Shown here in pieces: positions 9,101 through 17,137 of a stretch of DNA of 64,000 nt. The stretch is from Motiliproteus sp965230185 (GTDB lineage: Bacteria > Pseudomonadota > Gammaproteobacteria > Pseudomonadales > Balneatricaceae). The stretch lies in the NCBI GenBank assembly GCA_965230185.1, contig OZ245995.1, positions 5,208,001 to 5,272,000 of the forward strand. Direction: 5' to 3'. The first letter of the stretch is position 1. Each line of letters begins with the position of its first letter. The notes beneath the pieces were generated by a model, which searched no databases, was not told where the DNA came from, and saw only the letters and a program-made list of their open reading frames with translations. The position numbers and the translations under genes are program-made.

Positions 9101-9126
9101 AAAAAGCCGGGCCCGGCCCGGCTTTT
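9101..9126. terminator. Bidirectional terminator between recN and fur
   Basis: AAAAGCCGGGC, a 3-nt loop and GCCCGGCTTTT form a GC-rich perfect stem with A and T tracts. It lies between the convergent ends of recN and fur. Confidence 0.85.
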
Positions 9127-9176
9127 AAGTACTCGTAATCAGCGCCGGTCAGACAGCAACCGATCTGCAATCCGAA

Positions 9177-9602
9177 TCAGCTGTCTTCACAGCCTTCTTT
9201 GCAGACACCGTACAGGTACAGGGTACGGTCGGAGATGGTAAAACCCAGATTTTCAGCAATCTGCTGCTGACGGGCATTGAGCTCAGGATCGCTGAACTCT
9301 TTCACCTTACCGCACTTCACGCAGACGATATGATCATGCTTCTGGTCATCGGCCAGCTCGAAGACAGAATGACCACCCTCGAAATGATGACGGACCACCA
9401 GGCCCGCGGCTTCAAACTGAGTCAGCACCCGATAGACGGTCGCCAGCCCCACATCCTCACCGGATTCCATAAGGATTTTATAGATATCCTCAGCGCTCCA
9501 GTGATCTCCCTCGCCGGCCTTCTCGAGGATCTGATAGATCTTCACCCGGGGCAGGGTAACCTTCAGGCCAGCTTTTCTCAGCTCAGTATTTTCTGTCGTC
9601 AT
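9177..9602 (-). CDS. fur: Ferric uptake regulator Fur
   Basis: Iron-sensing transcription repressor, 141 residues, close to the usual length. The N-terminal winged helix (LRKAGLKVTLPRVKIYQILE, DVGLATVYRVLTQFEAAGLV) is followed by the metal-binding dimerization domain. That domain has HHFEGGHSVFEL, HDHIVCVKCGKV and a C-terminal CKEGC, so both Cys pairs for structural zinc are present. It is divergent from bamE, the usual neighbour. Confidence 0.97.
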   Translation of the reverse strand: MTTENTELRKAGLKVTLPRVKIYQILEKAGEGDHWSAEDIYKILMESGEDVGLATVYRVLTQFEAAGLVVRHHFEGGHSVFELADDQKHDHIVCVKCGKVKEFSDPELNARQQQIAENLGFTISDRTLYLYGVCKEGCEDS

Positions 9603-9632
9603 AGTGCGGCTCTGGACTCTTAGAAAGTGCTC

Positions 9633-9649
9633 GATAATGCTGTATTATC
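9633..9649. promoter_or_regulatory. Inverted repeat in the fur/bamE divergent promoter region
   Basis: GATAAT-N5-ATTATC is a perfect 6-bp palindrome in the 81-bp gap between the divergent fur and bamE starts. The arms resemble Fur half-sites, but the 5-bp spacer is longer than in the standard Fur box. It could equally be overlapping -10 elements. Confidence 0.35.
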
Positions 9650-9683
9650 CGCAATTCATATCGAGAGTGGAAGCAGTTTACAA

Positions 9684-10022
9684 ATGCAAAGAATTATTAT
9701 TTTCGCCACCCTTCTGCTGACGCTGGCAGGATGCACCTATTTTCCCGGTGTCCATAAGATCGATGTCCAGCAGGGCAACCTGGTCACTCAGGAGATGGTG
9801 GATCAGCTGCGCCCCGGTATGACTAAGAGCCAGGTCCGTTTCGTGATGGGCACCCCCCTGATTATCGACACCTTCCAGCAAAACCGCTGGGATTATCTGC
9901 TGACCATGAAAAAAGGCGGCGAAGAACGGACTCAGGAGCGCATCTCACTGTTTTTCAAAGATGACAAACTGGCCTATTTCAGCGGCGATTTTGTTCCAAG
10001 CTCCGCTAAGATCAAGCGCTGA
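9684..10022 (+). CDS. bamE: Outer membrane assembly lipoprotein BamE
   Basis: Small lipoprotein of the BAM complex that inserts beta-barrel proteins into the outer membrane. The start chosen at 9684 gives MQRIIIFATLLLTLAGCTYF: a lipoprotein signal with lipobox LAGC. The mature SmpA/OmlA domain carries LRPGMTKSQVRFVMGTPLIIDTFQQNRWDYL. It is 112 residues long. The open frame extends 57 nt upstream, but that would bury the signal peptide. Confidence 0.95.
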   Translation: MQRIIIFATLLLTLAGCTYFPGVHKIDVQQGNLVTQEMVDQLRPGMTKSQVRFVMGTPLIIDTFQQNRWDYLLTMKKGGEERTQERISLFFKDDKLAYFSGDFVPSSAKIKR

Positions 10023-10066
10023 TCCGACCTCTGCAGCCACTAAGGTCCGGTTCCGGCCGGACCGGC

Positions 10067-10375
10067 TCAACTCTTCTGGCCGTCCCCCTTCTCCGCTTTC
10101 AGTTTCGCAGCACGGTTAGCCCGGGCGGCTTTCGGATCTATCAGTAACGGCCGGTAGATCTCCACCCGCTGTCCTTCCTTCAGCTCTTCAGTTTTCGGAT
10201 CTCTGATCGCCTTGCCGAAGATACCCATGCTGGCTTTATCGGGATCGATTTCCGGAAACATCTCAACAATACGGGAGCGGACGACCGCATCGTAGGCACT
10301 GGACCCCTTTTCAACCTTCAGGGCAATAATCTTCTGCTCATCGGGCAGCGCATATGCGACTTCTACATTGATCAT
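10067..10375 (-). CDS. RnfH-family protein (UPF0125)
   Basis: This 102-residue member of the RnfH/UPF0125 ubiquitin-like fold family contains MINVEVAYALPDEQKIIALKVE and GIFGKAIRDPKTEELKEGQRVEIYRPL. Function is not firmly established; the family often pairs with ratA, as here (12 bp downstream of it). The C-terminus is Lys/Ala-rich. Confidence 0.88.
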   Translation of the reverse strand: MINVEVAYALPDEQKIIALKVEKGSSAYDAVVRSRIVEMFPEIDPDKASMGIFGKAIRDPKTEELKEGQRVEIYRPLLIDPKAARANRAAKLKAEKGDGQKS

Positions 10376-10386
10376 GGAACCTCCCG

Positions 10387-10818
10387 CTAACCGTACTTTT
10401 TATCGGCCTGAGTACAGAACGCATCAACCATCGCCACCGCGATCTGGTTGAACACCTTACTCATCGCCATCCCCGTCAGCTTGCCGGAAAAATCAAAACT
10501 GAGCTTCAGCGACACCTTGCAGGCCTCTTCACTGAGACTGGTGAAGGTCCAGCAGCCGCTGAGGGTGCTGAACGGTCCCTCGACCAGTTCCATATGAATT
10601 TTCTCGGGAGACTGGAGACGATTGCAGGTGGTAAAACTGTATCTGAGACCCGCCTTGGCGACATCGACCTTTGCCACCATCTCATCATCGGTGTGACTGA
10701 TGATACTGGAGCCGCTGCACCAGGGCAGAAACTGGGGATAACTGAGCACATCATTGACCAGATCGTACATCTGCTCAGCCGTATGTAAAACAAGTGCGCT
10801 GCGATCCACCTGGGTCAT
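10387..10818 (-). CDS. ratA: RatA-family START-like protein
   Basis: A 143-residue SRPBCC/START-fold protein with VLHTAEQMYDLVNDVLSYPQFLPWC at the N-terminus and LSFDFSGKLTGMAMSKVFNQIAVAMVDAFC at the C-terminus. E. coli RatA interferes with 70S assembly, while Coq10-type homologues bind quinones, so the real role may be ubiquinone-related. It is divergent from smpB in many genomes; here a transporter gene lies between them. Confidence 0.85.
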   Translation of the reverse strand: MTQVDRSALVLHTAEQMYDLVNDVLSYPQFLPWCSGSSIISHTDDEMVAKVDVAKAGLRYSFTTCNRLQSPEKIHMELVEGPFSTLSGCWTFTSLSEEACKVSLKLSFDFSGKLTGMAMSKVFNQIAVAMVDAFCTQADKKYG

Positions 10819-10844
10819 CAGTCAATATCCTCTATTCGGGCCTG

Positions 10845-12212
10845 TCAGCCCTGCAGCTTACTGTACAGATTGACCACAAAGATCAGCAGTACGGCAGCCG
10901 GTGCGATAAAACGAACAAGAAACAGCCAGAGTGAAAATCCGGTGCCCTGCGTCATAGCCAGCTCGTCGCCGGTCACAGAGACCTTTACTCTCCAGCCTAC
11001 AAAGATTGCTATCAGAAAACCACCCAGTGGCAACAGCAGGTTAGCGGTAATGAAATCCAGCAGATCGAAAAAGTTCATTCCAGCCAGCAACCAGTCGCTG
11101 CCGACGTTGAAGGATGCCTGGGCACCCAACCCCAGCGCCCAGCCGCAGACACCCAGCCAGAAACAGGCCCGGGCGCGGCTGAAACGGAACCGCTCCACCA
11201 GCCAGGTAATCGCAGGTTCCATCAGCGACACCGCAGAGCTCCAGGCGGCGATAGCCACCATCAGGAAGAACAGAAAGCCGAAAACCTGGCCGCCGGCCAT
11301 ATTGCCGAACGCCACCGGCAACGTCACGAACATCAGACCAGGGCCGGCACCGGGATCAAGCTCATTGGCGAAGACGATGGGGAAGATCGCCATACCGGCC
11401 ACCAGTGCCACCACCGTGTCCAGCACCGCCACCGTCAGTACGGTCGTAGCGATGGAAGACTTTTTCGGCATATAGGAGCCGTAGACCATCATTGCCCCCA
11501 TCCCCAGGCTGAGGGTAAAGAAGGCATGACCCAGAGCCGTCAGCACCGAATCCCAGCTCAGCTTCGAGAAATCAGTGTCAAACAGAAAATCCAGCCCCTG
11601 GCCGAAGGAACCGGAAGTCAGCGAATACATCAGCAACAACAGCAACAACACGAACAGAGACGGCATCAGGATACGAATGGCCTGTTCCAGCCCCTTGTTA
11701 ACGCCGCGGATCAGCACCCCCATCACCAGTACGGTAAACACCGAATGCCAGATAATCTGGGCCTGGGGATCGGCCAGCAGCCCTTCAAACAGCTTACCGA
11801 GGTCATCGCTGCCGGCACCGATAAAAGTGCCGTTAGCGGCATGAAATACGTAGGCCAGCACCCAGCCGGAGACCACGCTGTAAAAGGCGAAGATCAGAAA
11901 TCCCGCCAGCGCACCACAAAGACCAACCAGCTTCCAGCGCCGGGAAGCTCCGGTTTCGTCCGCTATATCACGAATCGAATGGACCGGACTCTGTCGACCG
12001 CGGCGGCCGACCAGCACCTCCGCCATCATGATCGGAATACCGACCAGGGCGATACAGGCCAGATACACCAGCACGAAGGCACCACCGCCGTTCTCTCCGA
12101 CGATATAGGGGAATTTCCAGATATTGCCCAGCCCCACGGCCGATCCCGTGGCCGCCAGAATAAAGATCCAGCGGCTGCTCCAGGAGCCATGGATGGATTC
12201 TTTGTCGTGCAT
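10845..12212 (-). CDS. Sodium-dependent neurotransmitter-symporter family transporter
   Basis: Inner-membrane Na+-coupled symporter of the NSS/SNF family (LeuT fold), 455 residues and about eleven or twelve membrane segments. The hallmark N-terminus is SSRWIFILAATGSAVGLGNIWKFPYIVGENGGGAFVLVY (TM1, sodium/substrate site). LGMGAMMVYGSYMPKKSSI in TM6 is the other conserved site. I start at MHDKESIHG (12212), because the extra 21 upstream residues (MCHGCIALQF...) look untypical. Substrate cannot be read from sequence; amino acids are common. It sits between ratA and smpB, an insertion into an otherwise conserved order. Confidence 0.88.
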   Translation of the reverse strand: MHDKESIHGSWSSRWIFILAATGSAVGLGNIWKFPYIVGENGGGAFVLVYLACIALVGIPIMMAEVLVGRRGRQSPVHSIRDIADETGASRRWKLVGLCGALAGFLIFAFYSVVSGWVLAYVFHAANGTFIGAGSDDLGKLFEGLLADPQAQIIWHSVFTVLVMGVLIRGVNKGLEQAIRILMPSLFVLLLLLLMYSLTSGSFGQGLDFLFDTDFSKLSWDSVLTALGHAFFTLSLGMGAMMVYGSYMPKKSSIATTVLTVAVLDTVVALVAGMAIFPIVFANELDPGAGPGLMFVTLPVAFGNMAGGQVFGFLFFLMVAIAAWSSAVSLMEPAITWLVERFRFSRARACFWLGVCGWALGLGAQASFNVGSDWLLAGMNFFDLLDFITANLLLPLGGFLIAIFVGWRVKVSVTGDELAMTQGTGFSLWLFLVRFIAPAAVLLIFVVNLYSKLQG

Positions 12213-12383
12213 GAAGTACTGCCTTGCCGATACAAACAAAGGCCGGAATTGTAAAGCAATGCAACCGTGACACAAGCCGGGATATGCTCAGACTGGATCA
12301 GGATCAAGCTTTCGCAGCCCGCCCTGGGACAACCGGCGCGACGGACTCGCTTTCGCCCAGGAGGCTCTATATAATCGCCGCCC

Positions 12384-12860
12384 ATGGCAAAGAAGAAAAA
12401 ATCCTCAGGCAGCAGCGGCAATATCGCCGTTAATAAACGCGCACGTTTCGACTACAGCATCGAAGAGAAATTCGAGGCGGGATTGGTCCTGACCGGCTGG
12501 GAAGTCAAAAGCCTGCGCGCCGGCAAAGCTCAGCTGATGGATTCCTACGTACTGCTGAAAGATGGCGAAGCCTGGCTGGTGGGTGCTCATATCAGCCCGC
12601 TGCAGACGGCTTCGACCCACGTCGTTGCCGAGCCGGATCGCTCCCGAAAGCTACTGCTCAATCGTCGCGAACTGGCTAAACTGTTCGCGGCCACCGAGCA
12701 GAAGGGGTTTACCTGTGTCGCCCTGTCACTGTACTGGAAAGGTAGTCGGGTGAAATGCGAAATTGCGCTGGCTAAGGGTAAGAAGCAGCACGATAAGCGG
12801 GCCACCGAAAAAGATCGCGACTGGGGCCGTCAGAAACAGCGGATTATGGGGCGGGGTTAA
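12384..12860 (+). CDS. smpB: SsrA-binding protein SmpB
   Basis: Binds tmRNA and mimics the codon-anticodon arm to load it on stalled ribosomes. The 158 residues include NKRARFDYSIEEKFEAGLVLTGWEVKSLRAG and the basic C-terminal tail KGKKQHDKRATEKDRDWGRQKQRIM. Its RNA partner ssrA is at 60853-61214 in the same window. The last 4 bases overlap, tail to tail, the end of the minus-strand kinase gene. Confidence 0.97.
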   Translation: MAKKKKSSGSSGNIAVNKRARFDYSIEEKFEAGLVLTGWEVKSLRAGKAQLMDSYVLLKDGEAWLVGAHISPLQTASTHVVAEPDRSRKLLLNRRELAKLFAATEQKGFTCVALSLYWKGSRVKCEIALAKGKKQHDKRATEKDRDWGRQKQRIMGRG

Positions 12861-14098
12861 GCCGAACTCCGCTCAGCGGTCAGCGGCACCCGAATCAGAA
12901 AGCACACCCCGTCACCCTCGTGACTCCGGCACTCCACCTCCCCGTCCAGCACGTCGCAGATCAGACTGCGAATAATATGCAGCCCGAGGCCGCTGCCGCC
13001 GCCCTCCCGGTTACTGGTAAAGTACTTTTCGAAGATGCGCCCCAGATTCTCTTCGGCAATACCACAGCCGTCATCACGATAATCGATCAGCAGCCCTCCC
13101 TGTTCACGGCTCAGCACCACCCGTATCTCGCCCCGGGGTTTATCGCGGAACCCGTGCAGCAGTGAATTGTTGACCAGATTGGTGAGTATGCCGGCAAAAG
13201 CCCCCGGATAACTGTCGATCACCAGATCCTCCGGCCCTTCCAGCTCCACCCGATGAGCGGTCTGCTTCAGCTTTGGGCTCAGCGTCAGCAGCACCTGACG
13301 CAGATACTCCTTCAGATTAAAGCGACTGGCCTGCTCGCTGCACTGATCCACGGCCACCTGCCGAAAGCCCTGAATCAGCTGCACGGCCCGCTCCATATTG
13401 GAGATGGCCAGATTGCCGCTTTCGCGGCTGGCGCCAAGATAATCGCTGAATTCAGCCCGGGTCAGGGCGTTTTCCACCACCAGCCTCTCCAGCCGCTTTC
13501 CCTCCTGGATCAGATGGGTCAGCGCCGTCAGACTGTTACCCACCGGTGTGCTCACTTCATGGGCAAACTCCCCCACCAGCTCCCCCAGTGACGCCAGCCG
13601 GGTACTGCTGACCAGCTGCTCATGCTGAGAAGCCATGATCGCCCGGTTGCGCTCATTGTGAGTCCGCAGCCGGTCGATCAGGTCGTTACGAATCCGAAGC
13701 AACTCCCGGGTCTGCAGATGGGCACGCACCCGGGCGCAGACCTCCTCCTGACAGATGGGCTTACTGATATAATCGGCCGCGCCGATATGAAAGCCCTCCA
13801 CCACGGCTCCCGTGTCGGTCTTGCCGGTAACGAAGATCACCGGGATATCCCGGGTAGGATCCAGCGATTTAAGGCGCCGACAGGTTTCGAAGCCATCCAT
13901 CACCGGCATCATGACGTCCAGCAGAATCAGATCCGGCTGGTCCAGAGTGGCCAGCCTGATCGCCTGTTCGCCGTCGGTTGCGAAGGAAACCTCATACTCT
14001 TCCGCTTCCAGTATCTGACTGAGCACATCGAGATTGGCCGGCATGTCGTCGACGATCAGTACTTTCTGTCCTTTCAGACTGACCGGTTCAATGGCCAT
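12857..14098 (-). CDS. Response regulator-histidine kinase (REC-HisKA-HATPase)
   Basis: A 413-residue signalling protein. Residues about 12-130 are a receiver domain (VLIVDDMPANLDVL, phospho-Asp in LILLDVMMPVMDG, VTGK, SKPI). A coiled helix leads to an H-box (LGELVGEFAHEVSTPVGNSL). The HATPase domain has LVNNSLLHG, DDGCGIAEENLGRIFEKYFT and GGSGLGLHI. There is no membrane segment, so it is cytosolic and probably takes phosphate from, or shares input with, the hybrid kinase encoded immediately upstream, with which it overlaps by 11 bp. Input signal unknown. Confidence 0.88.
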   Translation of the reverse strand: MAIEPVSLKGQKVLIVDDMPANLDVLSQILEAEEYEVSFATDGEQAIRLATLDQPDLILLDVMMPVMDGFETCRRLKSLDPTRDIPVIFVTGKTDTGAVVEGFHIGAADYISKPICQEEVCARVRAHLQTRELLRIRNDLIDRLRTHNERNRAIMASQHEQLVSSTRLASLGELVGEFAHEVSTPVGNSLTALTHLIQEGKRLERLVVENALTRAEFSDYLGASRESGNLAISNMERAVQLIQGFRQVAVDQCSEQASRFNLKEYLRQVLLTLSPKLKQTAHRVELEGPEDLVIDSYPGAFAGILTNLVNNSLLHGFRDKPRGEIRVVLSREQGGLLIDYRDDGCGIAEENLGRIFEKYFTSNREGGGSGLGLHIIRSLICDVLDGEVECRSHEGDGVCFLIRVPLTAERSSA

Positions 14099-16463
14099 GC
14101 TCCACCTCCCCGAGCGCTTTCAGCAGCGACTCGGTGTCATAGTCAGCCAGCATCGGCTTCAGATAGTCCGCCAGCATCCTGCCATCCTCTCCCAGCCCGG
14201 CCAGTTCTGCCATCGTACTCTTCAGCTCGGAAATACGATTCAGCCGGGCAGCTCCCTGCAGCCTCACCAGCATCGCCGCCGGAATCCGTAATCGATCCAG
14301 TTCGGGTGCGGCAGCCTTATCCTCGTGTGCCGGCAGCTGACGCTCAAATTCAACGCCGAGAAAATCCTCCAGACAACGGTAGATATCATCGAACCGGAAT
14401 GGCTTTGAAATATAACGGTCGAAGCCCAGACTGATGTAATGCCCCACTTCATGGGTCATGCTGTAGGCGGAAATAACCACACAGGGCAGCTGCTCAGAGG
14501 ACCAGCGCTGACGGATCAGGCCGATCGCCTCATCGCCGCACATTACCGGCATGCGGATGTCCATAAAGACGATATCGAAACGCTCTTTCGCCAGTTTCTC
14601 CAGCGCCTGCCGACCATCCTCCGCTTCGACAACTTCGACACCGGTATCGATCAGCATTCGGGCCAGCACATCCCGATTGGTCTCTACATCGTCCACCACC
14701 AGCGCCCGCACCTGAGTTCCCTGCCGCAGTCGCTGTACCGCCCCCTGCCCGGGTTCGCTGCTGACCGGTACGTTATCCCCCGGCGGCAGATGCAGGCTGA
14801 ACCAGAAGCGACTACCGCTGCCCGGTACCGATTCCAGCTCCAGCCGGCTGCCCATCAGCTCCAGCTGCCGGGCGGCAATCGACAGTCCCAGACCGCTGCC
14901 GCCTTTACCGCGACTGTTGACGCCCTGATAAAAGGAGCTGAACAGACTGTCGATATCCTCCTCGTCAATACCTGAACCGGTATCGGCCACCTCAAAGCGA
15001 TACTGGTCCTTTTCCGGGCTGCCCAGCTTCAGCGTCACCGAGCCCCGCTCGGTGTATTTCACCGCGTTGCCCAGCAGATTAATCAGCACCTGGCGCAGCT
15101 TGGCCTGATCGCCCTCCACCGGCAGATAGCGCTCACAGCTGTTTTCGACCTGCCAGCAGAGGCTCTTCTGGCTGCAGCGGTTGTCGAAGATCACCGCTAC
15201 ATCACGAATCATTGCGCCGAGATCAAACATCACCGGATCCAGCTCCATAGCCCCGGCCTCGATCCGGGACAGATCCAGCACATCATTAATAACATCCAGC
15301 AGATGCTCACCGGCACTGCGAACCCCGGTCAGCGTGGCGATCTGATCCGGATGCAGACGCTGATCCCGCTGCAGCAGCTGGGCATAGCCGAGAATGGCAT
15401 TCATCGGCGTGCGAATCTCATGGGACATATTGGCCAGAAACAGGCTCTTGGCCCGGTTTGCTGACTCCGCCGCCAGGGTTGCTCGCTCCAGCGCTTCTGT
15501 GCGCACCCGCACCTTCTCTTCCAGCGACTGGTTCAGCGCTTCCAGATGCTCCAGCAGATAGAGGTTATCCCAGGCCGCGGAGAAATTAGTGGTCGCCAGC
15601 TCCAGCAGCTGGACCTCCCAGCTGCTGAGACCGGGATAGCTGTCGAAATAGAGTAAAAAAGCATCGCTGCTCTGACTGCTGCGGATACAGAGCACACAGC
15701 GATGGTCGTCATAGCGGCTGCATCGCTGCTCCAGGCTGCCCTGCAGCCACTGCCTGTCCGCTTCCGGCACCGTCACGCTCTGTTGCGACGTCGATTCGAT
15801 CTCCGGCGCCTGCGGCGTGCCGGTTACCAGGTAGCCGAGCGGCGCCTGAGACTGACTGCCGGTCAGCGGCAGTCGACAGTGCACGGCTTTCAGTGCCTGT
15901 CGGGCGAATGCCGATCCCTGCTGCAATCCATAAAGCTCTGCCGTTGCCTGCACCACCTTCATGACACCGCGGTAGGCGGCGTCGCTGTCAGAAAGATCCC
16001 GAAAGTTGCGCAGCCCGGCCACCACAGCGGTGGTCAGGCCGGTGCTGGTCAGCTCGGCCTTGGGTTTATAGTCGTTGATATCGTAGTTGAGGATGACATC
16101 CCGCTCCGGCGCCATGCCCGGCTGACCGGTCCGGAGGATAATTCGCACCAGCCGGTTATCCAGCTGCTCACGAACGGCTCTGGCCACCTGCAGACCGGCA
16201 TCTTCGGTTTCCATCACCACGTCCAGCAACACCAGCGCGATACCCGGCTCGTCGACCAGCTTCTGAATCGCTTCGTCGCCGCTGTAAGCATGCAGCAGAT
16301 TCAGCCGACGGCCGTCAAAACGCAGATTTCTGAGCACCAGCCGGGTCACTTCATGGGTTTCCCGCTCGTCATCAACGATCAGAACTTTCCAGGGATTGAG
16401 CGGCGGTTCGGAGGGTTTGTCCGCCGATTCAGCAGCGAAAAGACGGTCATCAGATGAATCCAC
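14088..16463 (-). CDS. Hybrid sensor kinase REC-DUF3369-HisKA-HATPase-REC
   Basis: A 791-residue cytosolic hybrid kinase. The N-terminal receiver (KVLIVDDERETHEVTRLVLRNL, LVLLDVVMETEDAG) is followed by a DUF3369-like/GAF-type sensor (AYRGVMKVVQATAELYGLQQGS... VQLLELATTNFSAAWDNLYL). Next come a coiled coil, an H-box (FLANMSHEIRTPMNAILG) and an HATPase domain (LLGNAVKYTERG, DTGSGIDEEDIDSLF, GGSGLGLSIA). A second receiver (ALVVDDVETNRDVLARML, IVFMDIRMPVMCGDE, SKPF) and a short helical tail complete it. It overlaps the next kinase gene, and together they form a two-gene multistep phosphorelay with no obvious output regulator nearby. Confidence 0.88.
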   Translation of the reverse strand: MDSSDDRLFAAESADKPSEPPLNPWKVLIVDDERETHEVTRLVLRNLRFDGRRLNLLHAYSGDEAIQKLVDEPGIALVLLDVVMETEDAGLQVARAVREQLDNRLVRIILRTGQPGMAPERDVILNYDINDYKPKAELTSTGLTTAVVAGLRNFRDLSDSDAAYRGVMKVVQATAELYGLQQGSAFARQALKAVHCRLPLTGSQSQAPLGYLVTGTPQAPEIESTSQQSVTVPEADRQWLQGSLEQRCSRYDDHRCVLCIRSSQSSDAFLLYFDSYPGLSSWEVQLLELATTNFSAAWDNLYLLEHLEALNQSLEEKVRVRTEALERATLAAESANRAKSLFLANMSHEIRTPMNAILGYAQLLQRDQRLHPDQIATLTGVRSAGEHLLDVINDVLDLSRIEAGAMELDPVMFDLGAMIRDVAVIFDNRCSQKSLCWQVENSCERYLPVEGDQAKLRQVLINLLGNAVKYTERGSVTLKLGSPEKDQYRFEVADTGSGIDEEDIDSLFSSFYQGVNSRGKGGSGLGLSIAARQLELMGSRLELESVPGSGSRFWFSLHLPPGDNVPVSSEPGQGAVQRLRQGTQVRALVVDDVETNRDVLARMLIDTGVEVVEAEDGRQALEKLAKERFDIVFMDIRMPVMCGDEAIGLIRQRWSSEQLPCVVISAYSMTHEVGHYISLGFDRYISKPFRFDDIYRCLEDFLGVEFERQLPAHEDKAAAPELDRLRIPAAMLVRLQGAARLNRISELKSTMAELAGLGEDGRMLADYLKPMLADYDTESLLKALGEVEHGH

Positions 16464-16638
16464 AGGGCGCTCTCCTGTCAGGTGAACGCCGGCACTGGCG
16501 GTTTAATCTGCAGATGCCGGCGACGGCTGCCGGTTAAAGCGGAGCACTGGACTGAGTATAGCCCGCCCCTGCCATTGATACCTTCAGGCCGGACCACTCG
16601 GTAGCCACTGACCGGAAGGAGAACTGCGGGGGCATAAA

Positions 16639-17028
16639 TCAGCGGTCGAGATAACCATTCAGCTGCTGTTGCCAGCGCCTGGCATCGGTGGGGCTGGTGG
16701 CCTTCAGAACCACGGATGTCTGCCCGTGCTGACGCAGCCGGATCACCAGTTGCAGCGGTTCCTGTGAATTCTCATAGAAATCGGTTTCGGTCCCGATCGA
16801 AACCACCTGGTCAAAGCCGAAGTCGACATAACGGCTGCCTTCAATGACCGCCATTCGGCGATTGCCACGGTCGATCACCAGTGGCGGCTGAGACGCCAGT
16901 CGCTGGTCCACCCGAAAACCTTCGGCCTCCAGCTTCTGCAGGGTCAGCGAGGCCTGCTGCGACTGATACCAGGCCAGCAGGGCGATAACAGGCAGCGCCA
17001 GCAACAGCAGTTTTTTTCTGACCTTCAT
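16639..17028 (-). CDS. Membrane-anchored hypothetical protein
   Basis: 129 residues with a basic start and one hydrophobic helix (KKLLLLALPVIALLAWY), then a soluble domain, probably periplasmic (LASQPPLVIDRGNRRMAVIEGSRYVDFGFDQVVSIG ... QWQQQLNGYLDR type end). I do not recognise the family. It lies between the phosphorelay kinases and ettA, on the same strand, with a 175-bp gap to the kinase stop side. Function unknown. Confidence 0.6.
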   Translation of the reverse strand: MKVRKKLLLLALPVIALLAWYQSQQASLTLQKLEAEGFRVDQRLASQPPLVIDRGNRRMAVIEGSRYVDFGFDQVVSIGTETDFYENSQEPLQLVIRLRQHGQTSVVLKATSPTDARRWQQQLNGYLDR

Positions 17029-17094
17029 AGACTCGGTATAGCCTCCCGGGCGTCACACTCAGCAGCCCCATCAGTATTCACGGCGACCACCACA

Positions 17095-17124
17095 AACAAA
17101 AACGGAGAGCCTGAGCTCTCCGTT
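17095..17124 (-). terminator. Intrinsic terminator of ettA
   Basis: The perfect 10-bp stem AACGGAGAGC / GCTCTCCGTT has loop CTGA. On the minus strand a TTTTTGTTTG tract follows, 14 nt past the ettA stop codon. Confidence 0.85.
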
Positions 17125-17137
17125 ATCCCGGCCCCTG

